A stretch of DNA of 64,000 nucleotides. Source: Burkholderia pyrrocinia (GTDB lineage Bacteria > Pseudomonadota > Gammaproteobacteria > Burkholderiales > Burkholderiaceae). Shown one piece after another: positions 33,991 to 43,311 of the stretch. The number at the start of each line of letters is the position of its first letter. Position 1 is the first letter of the stretch. The DNA lies in NCBI RefSeq assembly GCF_018417535.1, contig NZ_CP070978.1:2480001-2544000 (forward strand), written 5' to 3'. The position numbers and the translations under genes are program-made. The notes beneath the pieces were generated by a model. That model did no database searches and had not been told where the DNA came from. It worked only from the letters and a program-made list of their open reading frames with translations.

Positions 33991-35352
33991 TCATTCGCCG
34001 CCGTCGGCCGCCGCGTCGCCGCGCGCGGGAATCCGCAGGTTGCGCAGCTTGTGATAGAGCGTCTTCTTCGGCATGCCGAGCGCGACGCTCGCATCCGCGA
34101 CGTTGCCGTGGTGACGCTGCAGCGCGTCCTCGATCAGCATCCGCTCGAAATACGCGAGTTGCTCCGCGAGCGTGCCGCCCGCGATCGGCGCGCCGCCGGA
34201 CGACAGCAGGCTGTCGCCGGTCAGCCCGAGCACGAAGCGGTCGGCCACGTTCTGCAGCTCGCGTACGTTGCCGGGCCACGCGTGCGTCATCAGTTCGGAC
34301 ACCTGCGCAGCCGAGACGACCGGCGCCGGCTGCCCGAAGCGCCGCGCGGCCGCGAGCACGAAATGCTCGAACAGCAGCGGCACGTCCTCGCGCCGCTCGC
34401 GCAGCGGCGGCAGTTCGATCTGCGCGACGTTGAGGCGATACAGCAGGTCCGCGCGAAAACGCCCGTCGGCCGCGAGTTCCGCGAGATCGGCCTTCGACGC
34501 GGCAACCACGCGGCAATCGACCGGAATCAGCTCGTTCGCGCCGAGCCGCTCGACCACGCGCTCCTGCAGCACGCGCAGCATCTTGATCTGCAGCGAAATC
34601 GGCATCGTCTCGATCTCGTCGAGGAACAGCGTGCCGCCGTGCGCCCATTCGATCTTGCCGATGCGCTTCTTGATCGCGCCGGTGAACGCGCCGGCCTCGT
34701 GGCCGAACAGTTCGCTCTCGAAGATCTGCTCGGGCAGGCCGCCGCAGTTCAGCGCGACGAAGTGCGCATCGCGCCGGCCGCCGAAGTCGTGCAGGCTGCG
34801 CGCGATCAGTTCCTTGCCGGTGCCCGTCTCGCCGGTGATCAGTACGGATACCGATGTATCGGCGAGGCGCAGGATCTTCTTGCGCACGTCGGCCATCGCG
34901 GGCGACTTGCCGAGCACGAACGCCTCGATGCCCTGCCAGTTGCCGAGCGCCGCGCGCAGCCCCTGCACCTCGAGCGTCAGGCGGCGCTTCTCGACCGCGC
35001 GTGCGACGCGGCCGGCGATCACGTCCGACGAGAACGGCTTCTCGATGAAGTCGTACGCGCCGACCTGCATCGCGCCGACGGCCGTCGAGATATCCGCGTG
35101 GCCGCTGATCAGCACGACCGGAATCTGCGCATCGACAGCCATCACGCGGTCGAGCAACTGCAGCCCGTCGATGCCCGGCATCCGCACGTCCGACACGATC
35201 ACGACCGGCGCGCCGGGCGCGACGTGCGCGAGCGCGTCGGCAGCCGACGCGAACGCGTCGACCGGGAACCCGGCGAGCGCGACGGCTTGCTCGACGCCGA
35301 TCCGGACGTTTTCATCGTCCTCGACGACCAGCACCCGAATCTCATCTTCCAT
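33991..35352 (-). CDS. DctD-type sigma-54-dependent response regulator
   Basis: This 453-residue protein has a receiver domain with phosphate-accepting Asp55 (VIVSDVRMPG), a central AAA+ domain with Walker A GETGTGKE and the sigma-54 contact loop GAFTGA, and a C-terminal Fis-type helix-turn-helix (ALGMPKKTLYHKLRNL). Its start overlaps the kinase gene end by 11 bp, so the pair is co-translated. The adjacent transporter gene has a sigma-54 promoter, so it almost certainly activates that gene. The signal is probably citrate or another hydroxycarboxylate. Confidence 0.93.
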   Translation of the reverse strand: MEDEIRVLVVEDDENVRIGVEQAVALAGFPVDAFASAADALAHVAPGAPVVIVSDVRMPGIDGLQLLDRVMAVDAQIPVVLISGHADISTAVGAMQVGAYDFIEKPFSSDVIAGRVARAVEKRRLTLEVQGLRAALGNWQGIEAFVLGKSPAMADVRKKILRLADTSVSVLITGETGTGKELIARSLHDFGGRRDAHFVALNCGGLPEQIFESELFGHEAGAFTGAIKKRIGKIEWAHGGTLFLDEIETMPISLQIKMLRVLQERVVERLGANELIPVDCRVVAASKADLAELAADGRFRADLLYRLNVAQIELPPLRERREDVPLLFEHFVLAAARRFGQPAPVVSAAQVSELMTHAWPGNVRELQNVADRFVLGLTGDSLLSSGGAPIAGGTLAEQLAYFERMLIEDALQRHHGNVADASVALGMPKKTLYHKLRNLRIPARGDAAADGGE

Positions 35353-37237
35353 GCTCTGTCCTTTGCAGCGTCGCCGCCGCGAATTCGATACTGAACTGCG
35401 CGCCGCCTTCGTCGCGGTTCGTCGCGGCGATCTTCGCGCCGAACGCCTCGACGATGCGCGACGTGATCGCGAGGCCGAGCCCGAGGCCCTGGCCGCGCGG
35501 CTTGGTCGTGACGAACGGCTCGAACAGGTGCGGCAGCACCTCGGGTGCGATGCCGGCGCCGCTGTCGGCGATCGTGAAGCGCACGCGGCCGGCTTCGTCC
35601 GGCCCGGCCGCATCGATGACGATGCGGCGCACGGGCGCGTCATGCACCGCGTCCAGCGCGTTGCCGAGCAGGTTCACGATCACCTGCTGCAACTGGCTCG
35701 ATTCGGCCGACACCGCGGTGCCGGGCGCGATGTTCACGTCGAGCCGCACGCCTTCGTCGCGGATCCGCGCATCGTAGATGAGCCGTGCATGCGCGACGGC
35801 CTCGTTCAGCGACACCGCGACGCGCTCGACGTCGGGCTTGCGCGCGAAGGTTTTCAGCTCGCCGGTGAGCACGGCCATGCTGTCGACGAGCTTGCCGATC
35901 CGTTCGAGATTGGCATACGCCGGCGCAGGCTGGCCGCGCTCGAAGAACGTGCGCGCGTTGTCGCACAGCGTGCGGATCGCGACGAGCGGCTGGTTCAGCT
36001 CGTGCGTGAGGCCGGCGGCCATCTGCCCGAGCACCGCGAGCTTGCCCGCGTGCACGACTTCCTGCTGCGAATCGCGCAGCCGCTGCTCGGTGCGCTCGCG
36101 TTCGACGATCTCGCGCTGCATCTGCTCGTTCGCGGCCGTCAGCGCGGCCGTGCGCTGCGCGACGGTCAGTTCGAGCCGGTCGTTCGCGCGGCGCAGCGCG
36201 TCCTGCGCATTCAGCCGCGCGACGATCGCCCGGCGGCGCTGGATCGCGTAGCCGGCCAGCAGCGCGGCGATCAGGAACGCGCCGGTGACGAACACGAACG
36301 CCGTCTGCTGCTGGCGCCGTGCGCCCGCGATGTCGAGCAGCACCATCAGCGAGTCGCCGGCCTGCGGCGCGGGGCGCGACATCACGAGATAGCGCGTGGT
36401 GCGGCCGGCGTGGCGCGGATCGGGGAACGTGCCGAACCAGGCGGCCGCGCTGCGGTCGCCGATGCGGCGGTACGGCAGCGCGTCGACCGTGCGGCCCGCG
36501 TATTGACGCGACGCCTGGATGTCGCGCTGCTGCTGCGCGGTGATCGGGCGCAGCGCGGTGAATTTCCATTCGGGTTCGGTCGAGATCACGACCACGCCGT
36601 TGCTGTCGACGACCATCGCGGCGACGCCCGGCGCGCGCCATGCCGATTCGAGCGAATCGACGCTGATCTTCACGGCGGCGACGCCGATCGGCACGCCGTC
36701 GTCGCGCACCGCGCTGGCGAAGTAGACGCCCGGCACGCCCGTGTTGGTGCCGATGCCGAAGAAGCGGCCGCTGCCGCGCGCGAGTGCGTCCTTGAAGTAC
36801 GGCCGGTACGACACGTTCGTACCGACGAAGCTGAGCGTCTCGTTCCAGTTGCTGGCGGCGATCACTTCACCCTGCAGGTCGATCACGTCGACCGCGCCGC
36901 TGCCCGCGTCGCGGTTCACGGCTTCGAGGTACGTGTTCACCGTGTGCACGAGCTCGGGCGCGTCGCGCGGCACGGCCTTCAGCATCGCGCGCACGCCGTC
37001 CTGTCGCGCGACCAGGCCGGGCAGGATCTCGAAGCGGCCGAGTTCGCTCTTCAGGCTCGACGCATACAGGTCGAGCCGGTGCGCGCCGGTTTCCTCGAGC
37101 GCGTCGATCGCGCGTTCCCATGCGAAATCGACGGCCGCGCCCGCCACGCCGACATACAGCACGGCCGCCGACGCCCAGCCCCACCACGGGATTCCCTTGA
37201 AGCTCTTCTGCACGTTCGCCCTCATCGAAGCCCGCAA
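35342..37237 (-). CDS. DctB-type sensor histidine kinase
   Basis: This 631-residue membrane kinase has a first membrane helix near residues 18-38, a large periplasmic double-Cache-like sensor (about 40-300), a second helix near 312-332, a coiled coil and a kinase core. The phosphorylated histidine is His412 in LTHELNQPL; the ATP-binding N box is QVIVNLLGNALDA, with DSGAGI and GLGLGLAITSRI later. Such DctB/CitA-like sensors detect external C4-dicarboxylates or tricarboxylates. It is encoded just upstream of its response regulator and downstream of the 2-hydroxycarboxylate transporter. Confidence 0.92.
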   Translation of the reverse strand: MRASMRANVQKSFKGIPWWGWASAAVLYVGVAGAAVDFAWERAIDALEETGAHRLDLYASSLKSELGRFEILPGLVARQDGVRAMLKAVPRDAPELVHTVNTYLEAVNRDAGSGAVDVIDLQGEVIAASNWNETLSFVGTNVSYRPYFKDALARGSGRFFGIGTNTGVPGVYFASAVRDDGVPIGVAAVKISVDSLESAWRAPGVAAMVVDSNGVVVISTEPEWKFTALRPITAQQQRDIQASRQYAGRTVDALPYRRIGDRSAAAWFGTFPDPRHAGRTTRYLVMSRPAPQAGDSLMVLLDIAGARRQQQTAFVFVTGAFLIAALLAGYAIQRRRAIVARLNAQDALRRANDRLELTVAQRTAALTAANEQMQREIVERERTEQRLRDSQQEVVHAGKLAVLGQMAAGLTHELNQPLVAIRTLCDNARTFFERGQPAPAYANLERIGKLVDSMAVLTGELKTFARKPDVERVAVSLNEAVAHARLIYDARIRDEGVRLDVNIAPGTAVSAESSQLQQVIVNLLGNALDAVHDAPVRRIVIDAAGPDEAGRVRFTIADSGAGIAPEVLPHLFEPFVTTKPRGQGLGLGLAITSRIVEAFGAKIAATNRDEGGAQFSIEFAAATLQRTEHGR

Positions 37238-37328
37238 CCGGCCGGCCGGAACGACGCGCGCCGCGCGCCGGCAGAGCCGGCGGCGGCGCGTGCGAAGCGG
37301 CCTGCGCGACGGTGCGCGCGGCGGCGCG

Positions 37329-38693
37329 TCATCCGAAGTGCGCGACCAGGATCAGCGTCACCGTGACGACGATCGCGCCGCCGATCCGCGTCGCGATCTG
37401 CGCGAACGGCATCAACTGCATCCGGTTCGCGGCGGTCAGGATCGCGACGTCGCCGGTGCCGCCTTGCCCGCTATGGCAGGCGTTCACGATTGCGGTGTCG
37501 ATAGGGTACATCTTCATCAGGCGGCCGACCACGAAACCGGTGCCCATCAGCGTCGCGACGGTCGACACAATGGTCACGACGTTGACGATCGTGAACGCGG
37601 CGGTCAGCTTGTCCCACGGCGTCATCGCGACGCCGATCGCGAACAGCAGCGGATACGTGACGGCGGTCGAGAAGAACTTGTAGACGACGAACGCGCCTTC
37701 CTGCAGCGGCGGCGACACCGCGCGCGCGAGCTTCACGAGCACCGCGAGGAACAGCATCGCGACCGGCGCGGGCAGGCCGAACAGCTTGTGCGCCATCAGG
37801 CCGACGAGGTACAGCGTGATCGCCGTGATGCCGGCGCCCGCGATGTGCGTGACGTCGACGTGGCCGCGGATTTCTTCGTTTTCCGGCGTCATGTCGCCGG
37901 TTTCGCCGACCTGCAGGCGGCCGTTGCCGGTCAGGTGCGGCAGGCGCTTGCCGAGCATGTCGAGCGCGCCCGACAGGATGATCGCGGTCAGGCTGCCGAG
38001 CATCACCGGCGGCAGCACCATCGCGAACATCTCGCCCTGCGGCAGGTGCATCAGTTCCGAATAGCCGATCGACAGCGGAATCGCGCCTTCGCCGACGCCG
38101 CCGGCCATGATCGGCACGACGATGTACAGCAGCGTGTGGCGCGCGCCGAGGCCGAGCGCGGTGCCGACCGCCGTGCCGACGATCACCGCGGCGACCGAGC
38201 CGGCGGCGAGCGGGATGAAGATCTTCACGAAGCCCTGGATCAGCACGCGGCGGTCCATGCTCAGGATGCTGCCGACGATGATCGACGCGATGAACAGGTA
38301 CAGGAAGTTGGTCGACTTCGTGAATTCGACCGTCAGGTTCAGCACCGGCTTCGGCAGCAGGTGGTAGTACGTGAGCGCCGACGGCACGAAGGTCGCGAAG
38401 ATCGCGGCCGCGCCGATGTTGCGCAGCAGCGGCAGGCGCTTGCCGAGTTCGGCGCACGTGAAGCCGAAGAACGCGAGCACGGCGATCGCCATCGAGATCT
38501 CGCCGGGCACCTTGCCCGTCACCGCGAAGCCGACGATCAGCCCGAACAGGATCAGGTAGACCGGCAGCGGGATGATGCCGATGCGGATTTCCATCAGCTT
38601 CCACCAGCCTTCCGGCCAGAAGCGTTCGCGCGTGGCGGGACCGGCTTCGGCAAGCGGCTCGGGATGGGACGGGGTATGGATTGAGGTCTGCAA
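37329..38693 (-). CDS. 2-hydroxycarboxylate transporter (CitS/MaeP family)
   Basis: This 454-residue membrane protein belongs to the 2HCT family, whose members import citrate or malate with sodium or protons. The two reentrant-loop signatures are visible: AGGVGEGAIPLSIGYS and CHSGQGGTGDVAILTAANRM. About 11 hydrophobic segments follow a soluble N-terminus. The gene lies upstream of the sensor kinase and has a sigma-54 promoter 61-76 bp before the start, so the neighbouring DctD-type regulator probably activates it when the substrate is present. Which 2-hydroxy acid it moves is not certain. Confidence 0.92.
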   Translation of the reverse strand: MQTSIHTPSHPEPLAEAGPATRERFWPEGWWKLMEIRIGIIPLPVYLILFGLIVGFAVTGKVPGEISMAIAVLAFFGFTCAELGKRLPLLRNIGAAAIFATFVPSALTYYHLLPKPVLNLTVEFTKSTNFLYLFIASIIVGSILSMDRRVLIQGFVKIFIPLAAGSVAAVIVGTAVGTALGLGARHTLLYIVVPIMAGGVGEGAIPLSIGYSELMHLPQGEMFAMVLPPVMLGSLTAIILSGALDMLGKRLPHLTGNGRLQVGETGDMTPENEEIRGHVDVTHIAGAGITAITLYLVGLMAHKLFGLPAPVAMLFLAVLVKLARAVSPPLQEGAFVVYKFFSTAVTYPLLFAIGVAMTPWDKLTAAFTIVNVVTIVSTVATLMGTGFVVGRLMKMYPIDTAIVNACHSGQGGTGDVAILTAANRMQLMPFAQIATRIGGAIVVTVTLILVAHFG

Positions 38694-38753
38694 GACGTGT
38701 CTCCTGATGTTGGAATGCCTGCTTTGCTTCGCGGCATCGTGTGCCGACTATTA

Positions 38754-38769
38754 CGCAACCTCCGTGCCA
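38754..38769 (-). promoter_or_regulatory. Sigma-54 promoter of the 2-hydroxycarboxylate transporter
   Basis: On the minus strand the sequence TGGCACGGAGGTTGCG matches the consensus TGGCAC-N5-TTGC at every fixed -24/-12 position. The start codon at 38693 is about 61 bases downstream, leaving room for a leader. It is paired with a sigma-54 activator gene in the same cluster. Confidence 0.93.
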
Positions 38770-38847
38770 AGGATCTGGCTTGCCGGCGCGTTTATAACCA
38801 ATTGATTCATAAAGAAATTATTTCGTCTGCTGAAAGGCTCGCCCGAT

Positions 38848-38897
38848 GGGCAGGCCGAGAATTCGGAATTCGCGCGGCGGGCAGGCCGAGATTTCGG
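38848..38897. promoter_or_regulatory. Tandem upstream activator palindromes
   Basis: Two copies of GGGCAGGCCGAGAxTTCGG start at 38848 and 38879, 31 bp apart. Each includes a palindrome, CCGA-GAAT-TCGG in the first and GGCCGA-GATT-TCGGCC in the second. They lie about 80-130 bp upstream of the sigma-54 -24 element, a usual distance for an enhancer bound by an NtrC-type regulator, and about three helical turns apart. This makes them the likely sites of the adjacent DctD-type regulator. Confidence 0.78.
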
Positions 38898-39126
38898 CCG
38901 GATGGCCGGCCAGGCGCCCGGCCAGGCATCCGGCCGCGCTCGATCTCTCGCCATATCGCCGCGCGCGATTTTCTTCGCACAATCGCTTCGTAGACCGTCC
39001 CTCCGCCGCTCTCTATCATCGACTGATCCTTTTCCGATGCGACGACGACTGTCCGGAGAACGCCCGCGCGTTCGCCGCGGTGTCGCTCATCCATCGATAC
39101 CGTCTTTGGACAGGAGAGTGGTTTCC

Positions 39127-39987
39127 ATGCTGCATGCCGTTTTTTCCGCCCGCTTTTCCTCCGGCCGTTTTGCCGGTTTCGCCCGACCGGCCCGCCTGCT
39201 GGCGGCCGCGCTGCTCGCCGGGTTGATCGGCGTCGTGCTGCCGAACGGCGCACGCGCCGACACCGCGCCGCTGAAGGTCGGCATCTCGACCAGCCCGCAG
39301 ATCGAAGCGCTGAAGGTCGCCGCGAAGGAGGCGAAGGCGCAGGGGCTCGACGTGAAGATCGTCGAGTTCACCGACTGGAATACGCCGAACGCGGCGCTCG
39401 CGAACAAGGACATCGACGTCAACTATTTCCAGCACATCCCGTTTCTCGAGAACGCGAACAAACAGGGCGGCTACAACTTCGTATCGATTGCACCCGGCAC
39501 GATCATGAAGATCGGCCTCTATTCGAAGAAGGTGAAAAGCTTTGGCGAGCTGAAGGACGGCGCGCGCGTCGCGATCGCGAACGACCCGGTGAACGGCGGG
39601 CGCGGGCTGTTGCTGCTGCAGCGCGCGGGCCTGATCACGCTGAAGCCGGGCGCCGATTATCGCGCGACGACGCACGACATCGTGTCCAACCCGAAGCACC
39701 TGAAGATCATTCCGCTCGAAGCGTCGCAGCTCGCGCGTTCGCTCGACGACGTCGATCTCGCGCAGGGCTACCCGAGCTTCATCAAGCTCGCCGGCACGAC
39801 CGACCCGAACAGCGCGCTGTTGTTCGACGGCACCGAGAACAAGATCTTCGCGATCCAGTGGGTCGTGCGGCCCGACAGCGTGAACGATCCGCGCATCCGC
39901 AAGTTCATCGCGATCTACCAGCACTCGCCGGCCGTGCGCAAGGCGCTCGACAACGCGTTCGGCTCGCTGTACGCGATCGCGTGGTGA
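39127..39987 (+). CDS. MetQ/NlpA-family substrate-binding protein
   Basis: This 286-residue periplasmic protein has a long signal peptide with a basic start and hydrophobic core (LLAAALLAGLIGVVLPNG) ending GARA, and no lipobox cysteine, so it is probably soluble. The mature part begins LKVGISTSPQIEALKVAAKEAK and has the NlpA fold segments IVEFTDWNTPNAALANKDIDVNYFQH and NDPVNGGRGLLLLQ. In MetQ this family binds methionine; here the following flavin oxygenase genes suggest another sulfur compound. It starts a six-gene operon. AGGAGA lies upstream of the ATG. Confidence 0.87.
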   Translation: MLHAVFSARFSSGRFAGFARPARLLAAALLAGLIGVVLPNGARADTAPLKVGISTSPQIEALKVAAKEAKAQGLDVKIVEFTDWNTPNAALANKDIDVNYFQHIPFLENANKQGGYNFVSIAPGTIMKIGLYSKKVKSFGELKDGARVAIANDPVNGGRGLLLLQRAGLITLKPGADYRATTHDIVSNPKHLKIIPLEASQLARSLDDVDLAQGYPSFIKLAGTTDPNSALLFDGTENKIFAIQWVVRPDSVNDPRIRKFIAIYQHSPAVRKALDNAFGSLYAIAW

Positions 39988-39998
39988 CGGAGGCGAAC

Positions 39999-41411
39999 AT
40001 GACGACGGCGAACCGCAAGAAGATCCTGCTCAACGCGTTCAACATGAACTGCGTCGGGCACATCAATCACGGGCTGTGGACGCATCCGCGCGACCGCTCC
40101 GCGCACTACACCGATCTCGACTACTGGGCCGATCTCGCGAAGACGCTCGAACGCGGCAAGTTCGACGGGATCTTTCTTGCGGACATCGTCGGCGTATACG
40201 ACGTGTTCGGCGGCGGCCCCGACGCCGCGCTGCGCGAATCGGTGCAGGTGCCCGTCAACGATCCGCTGCTGCTCGTGCCCGCGATGGCGCAGGTCACGCG
40301 GCATCTCGGCTTCGGCGTGACCGCGAACCTGACCTACGAGCCGCCTTACCTGTTCGCGCGCCGCATGTCGACGCTCGATCACCTGACGAAAGGGCGCGTG
40401 GGCTGGAACATCGTCACCGGCTATCTCGACAGCGCCGCGCGCGGGATGGGCCTCGCGCAGCAGATCGGCCACGACGACCGCTACGAGCGCGCCGACGATT
40501 ACATGGACGTCGTCTACAAGCTGTGGGAACAGAGCTGGGACGACGACGCGGTGATCCGCGATGCCCAGGCGCGCGTGTTCGCGCAGCCGGGCAAGGTGCG
40601 GCGCGTGAAGCACGACGGGCCGTTCTATTCGGTCGACGCGATCCACCTGAGCGAGCCGTCGCTGCAGCGCACGCCGGTGCTGTACCAGGCCGGTTCGTCC
40701 GCGCGCGGCGTCGAGTTCGCGGGCCGGCATGCGGAATGCGTGTTCGTGAACGGGCAGAGCAAGGCCGCCGCGCGCGCGGCGGCGCTCGACATCCGCGCGG
40801 CCGCCGCGCGGCAGGGGCGCGATCCGGCGTCGATCCGGATCTTCGCGGGCGTGAGCGTCGTGACGGCCGAGACCGAGCGGCTCGCGCGCGAGAAATTCGA
40901 CGAATACCGGCGCTACGCGAGCCCGGAAGCCGGCCTCGCGCATTTCGCGAGCTCGACCGGCATCGACTTCGCGAAGTACGGCCTCGACGAGCCGATCTCG
41001 TACGTGAAGACCGATTCGATCCAGTCGGCCGTCGACGCGATTTCGCGCAAGAGCTCGACCGGCACGTGGACCGTGCGCCGGATGCTCGAACAGATGTCGC
41101 TCGGCGGCCGTTATGCGCCGATCGTCGGTTCGCCGTCGCAGGTCGCGGACGAGCTGCAGTCGTGGATCGACGAGACGGGCATCGACGGCTTCAACCTGAC
41201 GCGCACCGTGATGCCCGAGTCGTTCGAGGATTTCGTCGACTGGGTCGTGCCCGAACTGCAGAACCGCGGTGTCTACAAGGAAGACTACGATCCCGCGCCG
41301 ACGCTGCGCGAGAAGCTGTTCGGCGCGGGCGCGCGCCTGCCCGCATGGCACACCGGCGCGCAGCACCGGCCGGCCGCCGTGCCCGAACCCGCGCATCCCG
41401 CGCATGCCTGA
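39999..41411 (+). CDS. LLM-class flavin-dependent monooxygenase (NtaA/SnaA/DszA family)
   Basis: This 470-residue protein belongs to the reduced-FMN-dependent oxygenases that include DszA (dibenzothiophene sulfone), NtaA (nitrilotriacetate) and SnaA. The N-terminus KKILLNAFNMNCVGHINHGLW and the FMN-binding core GRVGWNIVTGYLDSAARGMG are conserved, with the later GSSARGVEFAGRHAECVFV. Such enzymes cleave C-S or C-N bonds using FMNH2 from a partner reductase, which is not in this operon. It follows MetQ by 11 bp; the GGAGG at its start supports the chosen ATG. Confidence 0.88.
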   Translation: MTTANRKKILLNAFNMNCVGHINHGLWTHPRDRSAHYTDLDYWADLAKTLERGKFDGIFLADIVGVYDVFGGGPDAALRESVQVPVNDPLLLVPAMAQVTRHLGFGVTANLTYEPPYLFARRMSTLDHLTKGRVGWNIVTGYLDSAARGMGLAQQIGHDDRYERADDYMDVVYKLWEQSWDDDAVIRDAQARVFAQPGKVRRVKHDGPFYSVDAIHLSEPSLQRTPVLYQAGSSARGVEFAGRHAECVFVNGQSKAAARAAALDIRAAAARQGRDPASIRIFAGVSVVTAETERLAREKFDEYRRYASPEAGLAHFASSTGIDFAKYGLDEPISYVKTDSIQSAVDAISRKSSTGTWTVRRMLEQMSLGGRYAPIVGSPSQVADELQSWIDETGIDGFNLTRTVMPESFEDFVDWVVPELQNRGVYKEDYDPAPTLREKLFGAGARLPAWHTGAQHRPAAVPEPAHPAHA

Positions 41412-41429
41412 ACGTGACGGAGCGAAGCG

Positions 41430-42608
41430 ATGACGCAATTGTTCGATACGCTGGGTTTCATCGACGCATCGGCCGCGCGTGCCGGCGCCGCTGCGACGGT
41501 GCACGAGAAAACGGCCACGCCGGCTGATGGTGTGGCCGTGTCGCTGGAGCAGGTCGGTAAGGTGTTCGCGACGCCGCGCGGCCACGCCGCCGCGTTGCGC
41601 GACGTGACGCTCGACGTGCGGCGCGGCGAGGTATTCGGGATCATCGGCCGCAGCGGTGCCGGGAAGTCGACGCTGCTGCGGCTCGTGAACGGGCTCGAAC
41701 GGCCGAGCTCGGGCCGCGTGCGCGTGCAGGGCGTCGACGTCGGCGCGCTCGACGAGGACGGGCTCGTCGCACTGCGCCGCCGCACCGGCATGGTGTTCCA
41801 GCATTTCAACCTGCTCTCCGCGAAGACGGTATTCGAGAACGTCGCGCTGCCGCTTAAGATCGCCGGCGTGCCGAAGGCCGAGCGCGTGCGCAAGGTCGAC
41901 GCGCTGCTCGAACTCGTCGGGCTCGCCGCGAAGCGCGATGCGTATCCGGCGAGCCTGTCGGGCGGGCAGAAGCAGCGCGTCGGCATTGCCCGCGCGCTCG
42001 TGCACGATCCCGAGGTGCTGCTGTGCGACGAGGCGACGTCGGCGCTCGATCCCGAGACGACGCAGTCGATCCTCGCGCTGCTCGCCGACATCAACCGCCG
42101 CCTCGGGCTGACGATCGTGCTGATCACGCACGAGATGGAAGTGATCCGCGCGGTGTGCGACACGGTCGCGGTGATCGAACAGGGCGAAGTCGTCGAAACG
42201 GGCCCCGTGTGGCGCGTGTTCGGCGATCCGCGCCACGGCGCGACGCGCGCGCTGCTCAGCACGCTCGTGCACGACCTGCCGGCCGAACTGGCCGCGCGCG
42301 TGCAGCCGCTGCCCGAGCAGGCCGCATTGCCGGACGGCGCGCAGGTCGTGCTCGACGTTCGTTATACGGGCGAAAGCGGCGGCGAGCCGGACGTCGGCGC
42401 GCTCGCGGCGGCGCTCGGCGGCTCCGTGCGTTTCCTGCACGGCGGCATCGAGCGGATCCAGGGGCATGCGCAAGGGCGGCTCGTGATCGCGGCTTCGCCG
42501 CGCGCGGATGAAGCCGGCCAGTCGTCGGCACGCGGCGACGCGGTCGCCGCGCTGCTCGAACGTGCGCGCCGCCACGCGAATCACGCGGAGGTGCTCGGTT
42601 ATGTTTGA
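41430..42608 (+). CDS. MetN-type ABC importer ATPase
   Basis: This 392-residue protein has a Walker [10 protein letters not shown], a signature [15 protein letters not shown] and a Walker [13 protein letters not shown]. After the core, a C-terminal NIL-like regulatory domain (about residues 290-370) resembles that of MetN, which binds the transported ligand from inside. An N-terminal extension of about 35 residues is unusual. It powers the import by the MetI-type permease that overlaps its 3' end. Together with MetQ it forms a complete MetNIQ-type uptake system. Confidence 0.9.
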   Translation: MTQLFDTLGFIDASAARAGAAATVHEKTATPADGVAVSLEQVGKVFATPRGHAAALRDVTLDVRRGEVFGIIGRSGAGKSTLLRLVNGLERPSSGRVRVQGVDVGALDEDGLVALRRRTGMVFQHFNLLSAKTVFENVALPLKIAGVPKAERVRKVDALLELVGLAAKRDAYPASLSGGQKQRVGIARALVHDPEVLLCDEATSALDPETTQSILALLADINRRLGLTIVLITHEMEVIRAVCDTVAVIEQGEVVETGPVWRVFGDPRHGATRALLSTLVHDLPAELAARVQPLPEQAALPDGAQVVLDVRYTGESGGEPDVGALAAALGGSVRFLHGGIERIQGHAQGRLVIAASPRADEAGQSSARGDAVAALLERARRHANHAEVLGYV

Positions 42609-43257
42609 ACTCTGGTGGCCCGAACTGCTCGACGCGATCCGCGACACGCTGTCGATGGTCGCCGCGTCGGCCGCGATCGCGGCGCTGATCGGCATCCCGC
42701 TCGCGGTGATCCTCGTGACCACCGCGCCCGGCGGCATCTACGCGCGGCGCGGCGTGAACGCGGTGCTCGGCGCGCTCGTCAACGTGTTCCGCTCGACGCC
42801 GTTCATCATCCTGCTCGTCGCGCTGCTGCCGTTCACGCGCGTGCTGATCGGCACGACGATCGGCGTATGGGCGGCCGTCGTGCCGTTGTCGATCGCCGCG
42901 ATCCCGTTCTTCGCGCGGATCGCCGAAGTGAGCCTGCGCGAAGTCGATCGCGGGCTGATCGAGGCCGCGCTCGCGATGGGTGCGAAGCGCCGCCACATCG
43001 TGTGGCACGTGCTGCTGCCGGAGGCGCTGCCCGGCATGCTCGGCGGCTTCACGATCACCGTTGTCGCGCTGATCGGCTCGACCGCGATGGCGGGCGCCGT
43101 CGGCGCGGGCGGGCTCGGCGATCTCGCGATCCGCTACGGCTACCAGCGCTTCGACACCACCGTCATGGTGACCGTGATCGTGATCCTGATCGCACTCGTT
43201 TCGGCCGTGCAAATCACGGGCGACCGCCTGGTCCGACGCGTGACCCGGCGCACCTGA
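42601..43257 (+). CDS. MetI-type ABC importer permease
   Basis: This 218-residue permease has five to six transmembrane helices and the EAA loop [23 protein letters not shown] that docks to the ATPase. N-terminal [19 protein letters not shown] is typical of MetI. It overlaps the ATPase gene by 8 bp. With MetQ and MetN it imports a substrate that, from the enzymes encoded beside it, is probably an organosulfur compound. Confidence 0.9.
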   Translation: MFELWWPELLDAIRDTLSMVAASAAIAALIGIPLAVILVTTAPGGIYARRGVNAVLGALVNVFRSTPFIILLVALLPFTRVLIGTTIGVWAAVVPLSIAAIPFFARIAEVSLREVDRGLIEAALAMGAKRRHIVWHVLLPEALPGMLGGFTITVVALIGSTAMAGAVGAGGLGDLAIRYGYQRFDTTVMVTVIVILIALVSAVQITGDRLVRRVTRRT

Positions 43258-43311
43258 GCGACGCCACGAGCGTCCGCTCGCTTCATTCATGACCCTGAGA
43301 GAACGAACCCT

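Larger units (their letters stand above)
38694..39126. other. Divergent control region between transporter and MetQ-type operons
   Basis: This 433-bp stretch carries the sigma-54 promoter and tandem palindromes for the minus-strand transporter. From about 38900 it also has two nearby copies of CCGGCCAGGC. No gene with a good start was found; a 127-codon frame on the plus strand has no ribosome-binding site. The MetQ-type operon promoter should lie in the right-hand part. Confidence 0.6.

Noticed and set aside
38901..38935. CCGGCCAGGC repeats upstream of the MetQ-type operon as a CRISPR or regulatory array
   Set aside because: Only two short copies are present, separated by two bases, with no spacers; they are likely GC-rich background.
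39915..42737. A 940-codon minus-strand frame across the oxygenase and MetN genes
   Set aside because: It mirrors the strongly biased codons of the genes on the other strand and resembles no protein family.
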